This document shows, in pieces, positions 1-7,566 of a stretch of DNA of 43,536 nucleotides. Origin of the DNA: Hydrogenimonas sp. (GTDB lineage: Bacteria > Campylobacterota > Campylobacteria > Campylobacterales > Hydrogenimonadaceae). Numbering within the stretch: position 1 is the stretch's first letter; every line of letters starts with the position of its first letter. The notes under the pieces were generated by a model that was not told the origin of the DNA, made no database searches, and saw only the letters and a list, made by a program, of their open reading frames with translations. The stretch spans positions 1-43,536 of the forward strand of contig WFYC01000056.1 in the NCBI GenBank assembly GCA_015490295.1. Reading direction: 5' to 3'. The position numbers were made by a program, and so were the translations under genes.

Positions 1-18
1 GTTCGGATTGTATGCCAT
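1..18 (-). CDS. Start of an unidentified gene (partial)
   Basis: An ATG read leftward from base 18 gives Met-Ala-Tyr-Asn-Pro-Asn before the window ends. It is preceded by a good Shine-Dalgarno (AGGGGAG) three bases upstream. Six residues cannot identify it. It would be divergent from the small protein at 101. Confidence 0.4.
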
Positions 19-100
19 ACGCTCCCCTCTTCTGTTTTCCAAATAATAAACTTTGATTTGATAGAATCTGGAAAGTGCAAAATTTCAGAAGGGGAATTTC

Positions 101-310
101 ATGAAAAAGAAAATCGGCAGGCCGAGGGGCGACAGAAAAGTCAGACAAATAACGCTTTACCTGCGGGATGAGGAGTGGGAACAGATCAGAAAAAACACCC
201 AGAAGCTCAAAGACGAGTATGGCCTGCCAAGGAGCATAGTGGCAAAAAGAGTTTTCATTAAACGTCTTGCCGATCGTGATTTTTTGAGATTTTTGGGACT
301 TGTTGAGTGA
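101..310 (+). CDS. Small basic, probable ribbon-helix-helix DNA-binding protein
   Basis: This 69-residue protein starts with a very basic head containing IGRPRGD, which resembles an AT-hook core. A short strand (VRQITLYL) and two predicted helices follow, as in ribbon-helix-helix regulators or nucleoid-associated proteins. The ATG has a clear ribosome site (AAGGGG, 6 bases upstream). It sits alone, 176 bp before xerH and the palindromic xerH leader, so a role in regulating xerH or binding the dif region is possible but only inferred. The fold assignment is by eye; no named family was recognised. Confidence 0.6.
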   Translation: MKKKIGRPRGDRKVRQITLYLRDEEWEQIRKNTQKLKDEYGLPRSIVAKRVFIKRLADRDFLRFLGLVE

Positions 311-378
311 AATTAAGGCAATTTTAAATATCGTAAAACTACAATTTAGTTATATAAAAGCTCATCATAAAGCCATAC

Positions 379-489
379 CATGCACAGATTCGTCAAAGAT
401 GTATTGATGGAAAAGTATATTATACTTTTCAATACAAAAACTTTTATAGTTTTCAATACACTTTTAATCATGAAAGGAATCTGTGCATG
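379..489. repeat. 13-bp perfect inverted repeat framing the xerH leader
   Basis: CATGCACAGATTC at 379-391 is matched exactly by its reverse complement at 477-489. The right arm contains the last bases of the xerH ribosome site and its ATG (487-489). In mRNA the arms could pair and hide the start codon. Between the arms lie further palindromic and direct repeats (401-460). Confidence 0.75.
401..460. other. Candidate difH / XerH-binding repeat cluster
   Basis: AAAAGTATA-T-TATACTTTT (411-429) is a perfect 9-bp inverted repeat. It lies in a larger near-palindrome (408-432, one mismatched pair), with GTATTGA/TCAATAC at 401-407 and 429-435. TATACTTTTCAATACA (421-436) recurs at 445-460 with one mismatch, 24 bp apart. 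Single-recombinase XerH/difH systems of Campylobacterota commonly have the dif site next to xerH, which supports the call. The exact core could not be compared with known difH sequences here. Confidence 0.4.
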
Positions 490-1563
490 CGTTACCCGCT
501 GGACTTTGAGAAAGATTTCGAAAAGACACTTCTTTTCTGGATGAGCAGATATATGCACTCCAAGCTCAATTCGCTCTCCAACAGGCAGGTAAAAGATCCG
601 CAGCGACTTGCTGGAGTCATTACAGCTTTAAGAGGCGGAAGCCGAAGTATCGAAGAGCTGTCCCGTCTCTCCAAAGAGGCGCGCAATGCCGGGTTGATCG
701 GTATAAACACCTATTACAAACCCCTGGAAAAGCTTTACTACTATCTTCGCGACATAGGCCCCGCTTCGATGAAAGAGATAGATGAAGAGCTTATAAGCGA
801 CTTTCTGGCTTCTGCGACGGCCGGTCTGTCGGATGCCACTAAAAAGAACTACAGAATAGCCATGATCAACTTCTTCGGCTTCATAGAGAGGCAAAACGGC
901 GAAGATGACGGCAAAGCGCACCATTACGGTATAGAGCTGAAAAATTGGGGCGGACTCTCCGGAAAAAGCGGTTCCAAACTCCCCTCTTACATGCGTGAAG
1001 ATGAAGTTGAGAGTTTTTTGGAGGCTATCGAGACCCATCCGTTCCAGCAGGCCGTATCCGCAAGGAACAGGCTTCTTATAAAGATGATACTTTTCACCGG
1101 CATACGCGTAGGTGAGGCCCTGAACCTCAAAGTCAAAGACCTTATTCCTGAAAACGGGGTCTACCTCATACGAATCGTCGGCAAAGGGAACAAGGAGCGT
1201 GTCGTTATGATTAAATCTTTTCATATTAATAAATATCTAAAAGAGTGGCTTGCTATCAGGAGCTGCGACGGAGAGTATCTTTTCTGCAACAAAAAAGGGA
1301 CTCCCCTCACCCAGGCGTATGTAAGCCGTATAGTCGAAAAGATACTGATGCAGGCGGGAATAAGAAAGGAGAAAAACGGGGCCCATATGCTTCGCCATAC
1401 TTTCGCTACGATGCTCTACCTGAAGAAGAAGGATCTGGTGCTTGTGCAGGAGGCTCTGGGCCATGCCAGTCTCGATACTTCACGCATATATACCCATTTC
1501 GACAAAGATAGACTCAAAGAGGCTGCAAGTGTAATGGACGAGATAGCGGGGGGCAAAGAGTGA
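487..1563 (+). CDS. xerH: Tyrosine recombinase XerH
   Basis: A site-specific recombinase of 358 residues, expected to resolve chromosome dimers at the dif site as the sole Xer protein of Campylobacterota. The N-terminal SAM-like core-binding domain spans roughly residues 70-135 and the catalytic domain 165-345. The full catalytic set is visible: R207 (TGIRVGEA), K233 (GKGNKE), H300 and R303 (HMLRH), H326 (GHASLD) and nucleophile Y335 (SRIYTHF). The ATG at 487 has AAAGGA 8 bases upstream and lies in the right arm of a 13-bp inverted repeat. An integron or phage integrase is less likely given the lack of other mobile genes and the dif-like leader. Its stop overlaps the rnz start. Confidence 0.9.
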   Translation: MRYPLDFEKDFEKTLLFWMSRYMHSKLNSLSNRQVKDPQRLAGVITALRGGSRSIEELSRLSKEARNAGLIGINTYYKPLEKLYYYLRDIGPASMKEIDEELISDFLASATAGLSDATKKNYRIAMINFFGFIERQNGEDDGKAHHYGIELKNWGGLSGKSGSKLPSYMREDEVESFLEAIETHPFQQAVSARNRLLIKMILFTGIRVGEALNLKVKDLIPENGVYLIRIVGKGNKERVVMIKSFHINKYLKEWLAIRSCDGEYLFCNKKGTPLTQAYVSRIVEKILMQAGIRKEKNGAHMLRHTFATMLYLKKKDLVLVQEALGHASLDTSRIYTHFDKDRLKEAASVMDEIAGGKE

Positions 1564-2477
1564 AAATAACGTTTTTGGGAACCTCGGCCGGTGCCCCGAC
1601 GAAAAACAGGTATGTCACCGCACTGGCTCTGCAGCTTGAAAACAGCAGAGATTGGATGCTTTTTGATTGCGGAGAGGGCACACAGTACAGACTCATGCAG
1701 ACTCCCCTCTCCCCTTTCGACCTCTCGAAAATCTTCATAACACATCTTCATGGAGACCATGTCTATGGCCTGTTCGGCCTGCTTGCATCAAGAGGGCTTT
1801 CAAGGGCGTCGAGCAGCCTGCAGATCTACGGACCGAAGGGTATTTTAGAGATGTTGGAGAGTGTACTTCGACTCTCACAGCTGAGTCTGCCGTTCGAACT
1901 GGAAGTGACGGAGATTCACGAAGGAGATATCTACCGCTTTGAAAACTTCACCGTAGAGACAGTAAAGATGTCGCACTCGATCACCACATTCGGTTTTGTC
2001 GTAACGGAAGCGCAAAAAGAGGGGCGGTTCGATCTGCAAAAGGCGAAAGCGGCGGGCATCCCCGAGGGGCCGCTTTACGGCAGGCTCAAACGGGGAGAGA
2101 GGGTTACTCTTCCTGACGGGTGCACAATGGACGGAAAAGATTTTACGCAACCCCCGAGGCGCGGTAAAAGAGTTATTGTAGGAGGAGACAACGACTCCCC
2201 TGCTCTTTTTGAAAAATTCGAAGATGTCGATTTGATGATACACGAAGCTACACATACGCAAGAGGACTTCGAGAAACTGCCGAGAAAGTTTATGCACTCT
2301 ACCGCAAAATCTGTCGCTATAGCGGCATCTCATATGGGTGTCAAAAGGTTGATATTAACTCATATCAGCCCGCGCTACGACAAAGATGGAAGGGTTTTCG
2401 AATTGCTTGAAGAGGCGAAGAGCCGCTTCGACGGAGAGGTCGAAGTGGCTTACGATCTGATGACTGTTACAGTATAG
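1560..2477 (+). CDS. rnz: Ribonuclease Z
   Basis: tRNA 3'-processing endonuclease of the metallo-beta-lactamase superfamily, 305 residues, the usual length of the short RNase Z form. The zinc motif THLHGDH is at residues 61-67. The N-terminal FLGTSAGAPT, the FDCGEGTQ segment, VGGDND and the C-terminal HEATH and HISPRY segments are all characteristic. It starts with GTG at 1560, overlapping the xerH stop by 4 bases (GTGA), so it is probably translated from the xerH transcript. It ends 7 bp from a convergent gene with no visible terminator between them. Confidence 0.93.
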   Translation: MKITFLGTSAGAPTKNRYVTALALQLENSRDWMLFDCGEGTQYRLMQTPLSPFDLSKIFITHLHGDHVYGLFGLLASRGLSRASSSLQIYGPKGILEMLESVLRLSQLSLPFELEVTEIHEGDIYRFENFTVETVKMSHSITTFGFVVTEAQKEGRFDLQKAKAAGIPEGPLYGRLKRGERVTLPDGCTMDGKDFTQPPRRGKRVIVGGDNDSPALFEKFEDVDLMIHEATHTQEDFEKLPRKFMHSTAKSVAIAASHMGVKRLILTHISPRYDKDGRVFELLEEAKSRFDGEVEVAYDLMTVTV

Positions 2478-2484
2478 TGCCGCT

Positions 2485-3009
2485 TTAGTCCAGGCTCTTT
2501 TTGAGTTCGTCTACGGTTGTGACGAACTCCACTTTTTCGACCATTCTGTTATCGAGGTCGACCACCATAACATAGTCCGCATATTTTTCGTTTTTGAACT
2601 TTTTGGCATCCTTTTCGTCCGTAAGCAGATATATGGAAAACTCGTTTTTCTGTAGTCCCGGCAGTGCCATATATTCGTAGATCACCTTGGGCATACCGCT
2701 GACATCGGCTATGAACACCGCGTTATGGGAAGCCAGATAATCTTTCGGCTGGGTCGCCAAGAACTCTTTGACCAGATGGCCGGTGGCTTTTGAAAAGGCC
2801 ATGATGACCTTTTTGGTATCGCCGCTTATCTCACCCTCTTTACCGAACTGGTCGGTAAGCTTTTGTGCACCGAACTCTCTGCCTATCTGTACGGCAGGTG
2901 CAACCTTGCCTTCCGTAACCGTTACAGCTGCTTTCTCTTCGACTTTGCTGCTGCATCCCCCAAAGAGAAAAACAGCAGCGAAAAGTGCCGCCAGTACTTT
3001 GATTTTCAT
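2485..3009 (-). CDS. Lipoprotein of unknown function, possibly thioredoxin-like fold
   Basis: A 174-residue exported protein. A hydrophobic signal ends in a lipobox FGGC with Cys19 as the lipidated residue. The mature part includes DQFGKEGEIS, a central VIMAFSKATGHLVKEFL segment and HNAVFIADVSGMP. That order resembles a redoxin/YtfJ-like fold, but no CxxC motif is present, so redox chemistry is doubtful. It lies downstream of the Nudix gene on the same strand (75-bp gap) with its own weak ribosome site. The name is kept general because the family was not recognised with certainty. Confidence 0.7.
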   Translation of the reverse strand: MKIKVLAALFAAVFLFGGCSSKVEEKAAVTVTEGKVAPAVQIGREFGAQKLTDQFGKEGEISGDTKKVIMAFSKATGHLVKEFLATQPKDYLASHNAVFIADVSGMPKVIYEYMALPGLQKNEFSIYLLTDEKDAKKFKNEKYADYVMVVDLDNRMVEKVEFVTTVDELKKSLD

Positions 3010-3084
3010 GATCGATCCCTTTTTCGAAAAATTTTGTCGAATGATTATATCTATTTTTTTTAAGAGTAGTGTAGCGTTGTAGGT

Positions 3085-3534
3085 TTAGTTCGAATTTAGA
3101 AGCTTTTTCGCTCTTTCGATTAGGGGTATTTGGGAACGGACAATGATTTTTTCGGCCTCCTCGGGCGAAAACCACCCTGCCCTATCTACCTCGGGAAACT
3201 CTTTTTTAATACCAGAGTGAAGCGGCCACTCAATTGTGAAGGTATTGGAGACAATATCTGTGTCCGGCTCAGCTTCCACAGCCCAGACGTTTATCTGTTT
3301 ACCCGAACTTTTTACGGAGCCCAGAGGTGTGAACCTGCCTTCTATCTTTTGGCCGGTCTCTTCACGAAACTCCCTTTTCGCAGCTTCGAGAAGATCCTCG
3401 TTCGATTCCGCTTCGCCTTTGACCACACTCCAGGCACGGGGGCGGTTTTTCCAGTACGGCCCGCCCATATGTACCAGAAACAGTTTCAGTCCGCCATCTT
3501 TTTTATACGGCAATATCCCGGCACTCTGCTTCAT
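3085..3534 (-). CDS. Nudix hydrolase
   Basis: A 149-residue NUDIX hydrolase that would cleave a nucleoside diphosphate linked to another group. The Nudix box runs from G40 to Q62 and fits Gx5Ex7REUxEExG, with R54-E55 and R57-E58-E59-T60-G61. The N-terminus (SAGILPY...LFLVHMGGPYW) resembles the MutT/Ap4A group that keeps a GGPYW segment before the box. The substrate cannot be told from sequence. It lies 9 bp after the exported protein encoded at 3544-4245, so the two are probably co-transcribed. Confidence 0.87.
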   Translation of the reverse strand: MKQSAGILPYKKDGGLKLFLVHMGGPYWKNRPRAWSVVKGEAESNEDLLEAAKREFREETGQKIEGRFTPLGSVKSSGKQINVWAVEAEPDTDIVSNTFTIEWPLHSGIKKEFPEVDRAGWFSPEEAEKIIVRSQIPLIERAKKLLNSN

Positions 3535-3543
3535 GAATCGCTT

Positions 3544-4245
3544 TCAAAGCCGTTCGTAGCGATGTCTGCCGACCTTTTTGATCTTTACAAATCTCGTACT
3601 TAGCAGATAGTTCGTCGCCGTATTTACATTGCCGGCATACTTTATTTCGGTATGGGGCATCAAAACTCCATCGGTTTTTGAAAAGTCTTTGTATAAAGTT
3701 ACAAACTGCATGATTTGCGGTCCCATTTTAAGTTTTCCTACGGTCTTGACGATATGAAAGTTTTTCGAATCGACATAGTAGTCGCACTCCACCCCCTCTT
3801 TTGCAAGGAGGAGAATATAATCCCCATCTTTTCGCTCTACTTTTATATCGCTTGAAAACTCTTTTAGCTGCAGAGGGGTATAGAGTCTCATGAGTTGAGC
3901 CTTCATAGCATCGAGCATAGGCCCGGAGACCTGCCTTTTGTCGTGTCCGTTGAAGACCTTTATTCCTATCTCTCCTTCGAGTATCCTGGTTTCGCCTCTA
4001 TCGGGATAAGAGAGCTCTATATATAGTCTGTCCGGAAGTGTCACTCTTCTGTTGTCGCTTCCTTCAACTTCGTCGGCAGCCCTTACCACTCTCCACCTCT
4101 GTATGTAGCTTGCCGCTTTCAAAAGCGCTTCGCTGCCGCCGTATACCTCTACCATCCTATCCAGTATCTTATCCTTCGAATGCTCCGCATAAAGATTCGC
4201 GCCAAGAAGCAAAGAGCAGGATATCGCCAAAACGAGTGCTTTCAT
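3544..4245 (-). CDS. Exported protein with LolA-like features
   Basis: A 233-residue secreted protein, starting at the ATG at 4245, which has AGGAG 5 bases upstream and opens directly into a signal peptide (KALVLAISCSLLLGANLYA, cleavage near residue 20). A longer in-frame start at 4302 would place residues before the signal and was rejected. The mature region alternates short strands (RLYIELSY, TRILEGEIGIKVFNG, YILLLAKEG, YYVDSKNFHIVKTVGK), typical of the half-barrel seen in LolA-type lipoprotein carriers and related periplasmic proteins. The function is unknown. It is the first gene of a short minus-strand operon with the Nudix gene. Confidence 0.7.
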   Translation of the reverse strand: MKALVLAISCSLLLGANLYAEHSKDKILDRMVEVYGGSEALLKAASYIQRWRVVRAADEVEGSDNRRVTLPDRLYIELSYPDRGETRILEGEIGIKVFNGHDKRQVSGPMLDAMKAQLMRLYTPLQLKEFSSDIKVERKDGDYILLLAKEGVECDYYVDSKNFHIVKTVGKLKMGPQIMQFVTLYKDFSKTDGVLMPHTEIKYAGNVNTATNYLLSTRFVKIKKVGRHRYERL

Positions 4246-4361
4246 TCCGTCTCCTATTATATCAACGTTTTTGCGATTATACTCCCCAATTGCTGTCGGC
4301 AATAGAAAATTTGAAGCTTCTTTGTGCCGGTAAAAGTAGTTTAAGGGATAAAAAAAATGTT

Positions 4362-4478
4362 GCTATTGTCGATAATAGCTTGTAAGCGGAGCCAAACGGG
4401 CTGCCGGAAGAGAAAAAAGAGCTCTCTTAGGCTGCCGAAGAGCTTCGTGTGGAGTAAAATGCAAAATGGAATTGCATT
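4362..4478. promoter_or_regulatory. Repeat-rich divergent intergenic region
   Basis: The gap between the divergent genes at 4245 and 4529 holds several symmetric elements. GCTATT-GTCGAT-AATAGC lies at 4362-4379. A direct repeat GGCTGCCG(G)AAGAG lies at 4399-4412 and 4430-4442. AAGAGA/TCTCTT lies at 4408-4413 and 4423-4428. AATGCAA-N7-TTGCATT lies at 4458-4478 and is followed by an A-rich run. Operators or a structured leader for the cytochrome operon are plausible. No known riboswitch consensus was recognised. Confidence 0.35.
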
Positions 4479-4528
4479 ATTAAAAAAAACTATGTTAGAC
4501 TTCAAGTCTACAAAGCAGGTGGGAGAAA

Positions 4529-5158
4529 ATGAGTTTGGTGCGTAAAATTTCGGGCAGGAGTGTTGCCGCATTGAGTATTTTGATTTTTACGGGAAGCATC
4601 CTGCACGCTGCGGATGATGACCCCAGGATCAAAGAGGAACTTAGCAGTTCCAAGCAGATCAATCCGCTGAAACAGGCACTTGGAGAGAGCGCCTACAACA
4701 AAGCGATGCGCTCCGGTAAATACTACTATGTCGGGAACACGAAATGCCGTCTATGCCACAGGAAATTTTTCCTCGGACGCAAGAAGGATCCTCACGACTA
4801 CGCCATGAAAGATCTCAAAGGGGGGTACGAGGAGAATCCGAAGTGTCTGCCGTGCCACAGCACCGGTTATGGAGTACCGAACGGTTTTATAAGCAAAAAA
4901 GAGACTCCAAGACTTGCAAATGTGCAGTGCGAGGGGTGCCACGGTCCCGGAAACAGGCATATAAAGATCGCCAGAAAGACGAAAAAAGGGGGCGGTTTCC
5001 TTGCAGGCACCGACAGACCTGATATTCTGAAAAAGATGTGCAAAAGCTGTCATACGGAGCGATGGAACAGATCTTACAAAGATTTCCATGCCGCATACAG
5101 CAAGTATAAAAATGCAGATCCCAACAAAAAATCGAAAGCGAAAATTGCCCAAAAATGA
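4529..5158 (+). CDS. Tetrahaem c-type cytochrome, cytochrome c554-like
   Basis: A periplasmic multihaem cytochrome of 209 residues with an N-terminal signal (hydrophobic residues 12-26, ending LHAA). Four CxxCH haem-binding motifs are present: CRLCH (73-77), CLPCH (106-110), CEGCH (134-138) and CKSCH (171-175). The spacing and the VQCEGCHGPG segment fit the cytochrome c554/c' group used for electron transfer or nitrogen-oxide chemistry. The tail after residue 185 is Lys-rich. The start has GGGAG 3 bases before ATG. Its stop overlaps the start of the diguanylate cyclase by 4 bases (ATGA), so the two are translationally coupled and probably act together. Confidence 0.88.
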   Translation: MSLVRKISGRSVAALSILIFTGSILHAADDDPRIKEELSSSKQINPLKQALGESAYNKAMRSGKYYYVGNTKCRLCHRKFFLGRKKDPHDYAMKDLKGGYEENPKCLPCHSTGYGVPNGFISKKETPRLANVQCEGCHGPGNRHIKIARKTKKGGGFLAGTDRPDILKKMCKSCHTERWNRSYKDFHAAYSKYKNADPNKKSKAKIAQK

Positions 5159-6720
5159 GAAACATCAAGGTTTTCAAAAAAAACAGTATAATCTGGTGGC
5201 TCGTCACTCTCGTCGTGACGCTTTCGATTATCTCTTTTTACAACTACGATGTTCAGAAAAAACTGCTCCTGAAGCAGATGCAAAGCGACTCCAAGGATAT
5301 TATAAGCTCCATTACCGCGGCTATAAAGCGCTTCCAGGATATAAAATCGACGATGAATCTGCAGAAGCTTGTCAACGACATGTCTCTCGACCTGGATATA
5401 TTCGAGTTCAGATATCTCGAGCCCGACGGAGTTATAAGAAACTCCATGTTCCAGGACGAGATAGGCCGAGTTCACACAGGAAAGAGTTTCAAGCAGACAA
5501 TGCAGGGCGATCTGCCGTTTGGCGAGTTCTTCTTCGAAGTGCGCGACTACGTTCCGGTTATGGCAATCTACTACCCTATCAAAATCAAAAACGAACTGGT
5601 CGGCATCATTGACCTGGCTGTCGAAGTTCCTCCCGAGGTTTTGAAATCGAATGGTGACGAAGATTCGGTCATTTCACATAGAAAAGTGGATATACTCAAC
5701 CTTCTCAAAGCGATAGAGGGCTCGATAAAAAACAGTATATCGATCTTCAGAAACACAAATATCGAAGATTTCCTCTACAAATATGTAAGTTCCGCCGAAA
5801 ACATCCTTCAGATAACGGTGATCGATCGAACCGGTCATGTAGTGGTAAGCAGCAACAAGTCTATTATCGGAAAACGTTTCGATATGAGCCGGCTGAAAAG
5901 GAAACAGATCGTAGAGTTGGAAGGCAGGCCTGTATATAGAATGTTGACAGACGGCAGTGTATTCGGCGGCGATAAAAACAAACAGCTTATTCTGCTAATA
6001 GATGCGGCCCCGTACAAAGAGAATGAACAGAGACTACTTCAGACCGCTTTGATTACAAGTATAATCGCACTGCTGATAGCGCTCTTTATCGCAAGAGCGA
6101 TCTACCGCTCGGCAATCAGACAGTCCAAAGAGGAGAAAGAGCGCCTGGAGAGACTCGTAAAAGAGAGAACCCATGAGATCGAGCTTCTCAGCAAAACGGA
6201 CTCGCTTACCGGTCTTTGGAACAGAGGGTATCTTGAAGAGATGCTCGAGATCGAATTTAAGCGTGCAAGAAGATACAGACACGACGTATCTATCGCCGTG
6301 GTCGATCTCGATCACTTCAAGCAGATAAACGATACCTATGGGCATATGGCGGGTGACGAGGTACTGCGCCAGGTAAGTGGGCATATCAAGTCCTGCATTA
6401 GAGAGACAGATTTCGTCGGGCGATACGGTGGAGAAGAGATCGTCGTAATACTGCCGGAGACGGACATCAAAACCGCCAGGGCGATTGCCGAGAAGATCAG
6501 AGAGACTATAGAAGTGCACCCTGTAAAGTTTGAAGGTGAGACAATAAAGGTTACGTCGAGTATAGGAGTAAGCAACCTGCGGGCGGAACATGAAGATTAT
6601 CACGAAGTCTTCTCCGAAGCCGACGAAGCGCTTTATGAGGCGAAAGAGGAGGGGCGAAACAGGGTCGTGGTCTCAAAAAAGGCTGAAGCCGAAGAGCAGC
6701 CCGTCCCCTTCGATGACTGA
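5155..6720 (+). CDS. Membrane-bound diguanylate cyclase with periplasmic sensor domain
   Basis: Makes cyclic di-GMP from two GTP. Of 521 residues, 13-31 form the first membrane span, about 35-290 a periplasmic Cache-like sensor region, 296-314 a second span, and 322-345 a signalling coiled coil. The GGDEF domain follows (about 347-510). The active-site loop is GGEEI (425-429), the metal-binding Asp residues D384 and D386 sit in VVDLDHFKQIND, and the inhibitory I-site RETD (416-419) lies the usual distance upstream. The enzyme therefore looks active and product-inhibited. It overlaps the tetrahaem cytochrome gene by 4 bases, which suggests that a haem protein or its redox state feeds the sensor; that link is inferred. 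Confidence 0.9.
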   Translation: MRNIKVFKKNSIIWWLVTLVVTLSIISFYNYDVQKKLLLKQMQSDSKDIISSITAAIKRFQDIKSTMNLQKLVNDMSLDLDIFEFRYLEPDGVIRNSMFQDEIGRVHTGKSFKQTMQGDLPFGEFFFEVRDYVPVMAIYYPIKIKNELVGIIDLAVEVPPEVLKSNGDEDSVISHRKVDILNLLKAIEGSIKNSISIFRNTNIEDFLYKYVSSAENILQITVIDRTGHVVVSSNKSIIGKRFDMSRLKRKQIVELEGRPVYRMLTDGSVFGGDKNKQLILLIDAAPYKENEQRLLQTALITSIIALLIALFIARAIYRSAIRQSKEEKERLERLVKERTHEIELLSKTDSLTGLWNRGYLEEMLEIEFKRARRYRHDVSIAVVDLDHFKQINDTYGHMAGDEVLRQVSGHIKSCIRETDFVGRYGGEEIVVILPETDIKTARAIAEKIRETIEVHPVKFEGETIKVTSSIGVSNLRAEHEDYHEVFSEADEALYEAKEEGRNRVVVSKKAEAEEQPVPFDD

Positions 6721-6748
6721 ACGATACAACTCAGAGTGCCCTACTCCT

Positions 6749-6754
6749 TATAAT
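6749..6754 (+). promoter_or_regulatory. Candidate -10 box for the flavin reductase-like gene
   Basis: TATAAT lies 59 bases before the ATG at 6813. No convincing -35 is visible, which is common for Campylobacterota promoters. Confidence 0.35.
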
Positions 6755-6812
6755 CTTGCAGATGGTACAATTGGAGCATCAATAATCTGACGCACCTTGC
6801 AAAGGAGTCTCG

Positions 6813-7406
6813 ATGCTCTTCGATTACTCGAAAACCGACCCGTCGCAAAACTACAAACTGATGAGCCAGACCATAATTCCACGCCCTATTGCGTGGATCG
6901 TGACAGAGGATGAAGATATAATCAATGTCGCACCTTTCAGCTACTTTACCGGGCTCTCTTCCAAACCTCCCACAGTGATAGTTTCCATAGGACACAAAAG
7001 CGACGGAACGCCGAAAGATACCCTTGCCAATATAAGAAAACAACGAAAATGCACCGTATGTATGGTAGTTCCAGAGCATATGCGGATGATGCACTACAGC
7101 TCCAAAGAGATCTCCTCGCATAAAAGCGAAGCCGAAGAGTTCAATATTCCGCTCAAATCTATGGTAGACGGTTTTCCTCCGATTATAGAAGGTACTCCTT
7201 CGGCTTTTTTTTGCGAACTATACAAAGAGGTGGAGCTTCCGGGCAGTAAAACGATTCCGCTTATTCTCGAGATAAAGCGCCAGTTTGTGGATGATGAATC
7301 TATTGTAGATATAGAGCGCCTTAGAGTCAGGTTCGAGCCGTTGGCCCGTGTAGGAAGGTATTACACTACACTTGTAGAAGATTTAACACCGCCAAAGATA
7401 CCGTGA
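6813..7406 (+). CDS. Flavin reductase-like FMN-binding protein
   Basis: A 197-residue protein of the flavin reductase-like/DIM6-NtaB family, a split-barrel fold that binds FMN. Diagnostic segments are IIPRPIAWIVT (21-31), NVAPFSYFTGLSSKPP and VIVSIGHKSDGTPKDTLANI, the last two lining the FMN phosphate and ring. The length is typical for the cytosolic group. The substrate is unknown; members reduce flavin or act in electron supply to partner oxidases. The ATG has AAAGGAG 6 bases upstream. It stands between the cyclase and the haem sensor gene and adds another redox cofactor to this block. Confidence 0.85.
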   Translation: MLFDYSKTDPSQNYKLMSQTIIPRPIAWIVTEDEDIINVAPFSYFTGLSSKPPTVIVSIGHKSDGTPKDTLANIRKQRKCTVCMVVPEHMRMMHYSSKEISSHKSEAEEFNIPLKSMVDGFPPIIEGTPSAFFCELYKEVELPGSKTIPLILEIKRQFVDDESIVDIERLRVRFEPLARVGRYYTTLVEDLTPPKIP

Positions 7407-7513
7407 AATGCCGAATGTCGAGCCATTTGAAGAACTGACCGTTCTAGTGGTTGATCTGGCAGGATGCATAATCGAGCACAAGCTTACAGGCTCTGCCGTT
7501 GTAATCGATTTGA

Positions 7514-7519
7514 TATAAT
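7514..7519 (+). promoter_or_regulatory. Candidate -10 box for the Tll0287-like gene
   Basis: TATAAT, preceded by TTTGA, lies 47 bases before the ATG at 7567. It overlaps the end of a 36-codon open frame (7408-7518) that has no ribosome site. Confidence 0.4.
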
Positions 7520-7566
7520 AGATTTTATCTGGATTTTTTCAACATCAATTTCAAAAGGAGTATCTC

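Noticed and set aside
2139-2160. GATTTTACGCA inside rnz resembling the MITE end
   Set aside because: It is part of conserved coding sequence with no second end or duplication, so it is coincidental.
4399-4442. Possible c-di-GMP or other riboswitch before the cyclase operon
   Set aside because: The conserved GEMM, cobalamin and SRP-RNA core sequences I can recall are absent, so only a repeat-rich leader is reported.
4357-4545. 62-codon frame before the tetrahaem cytochrome
   Set aside because: It crosses the repeat-rich leader and runs into the cytochrome start in another frame; the composition does not look like a protein.
7408-7518. 36-codon open frame after the flavin reductase-like gene
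   Set aside because: No ribosome site, no recognisable domain, and its end overlaps the -10 box used for the next gene.
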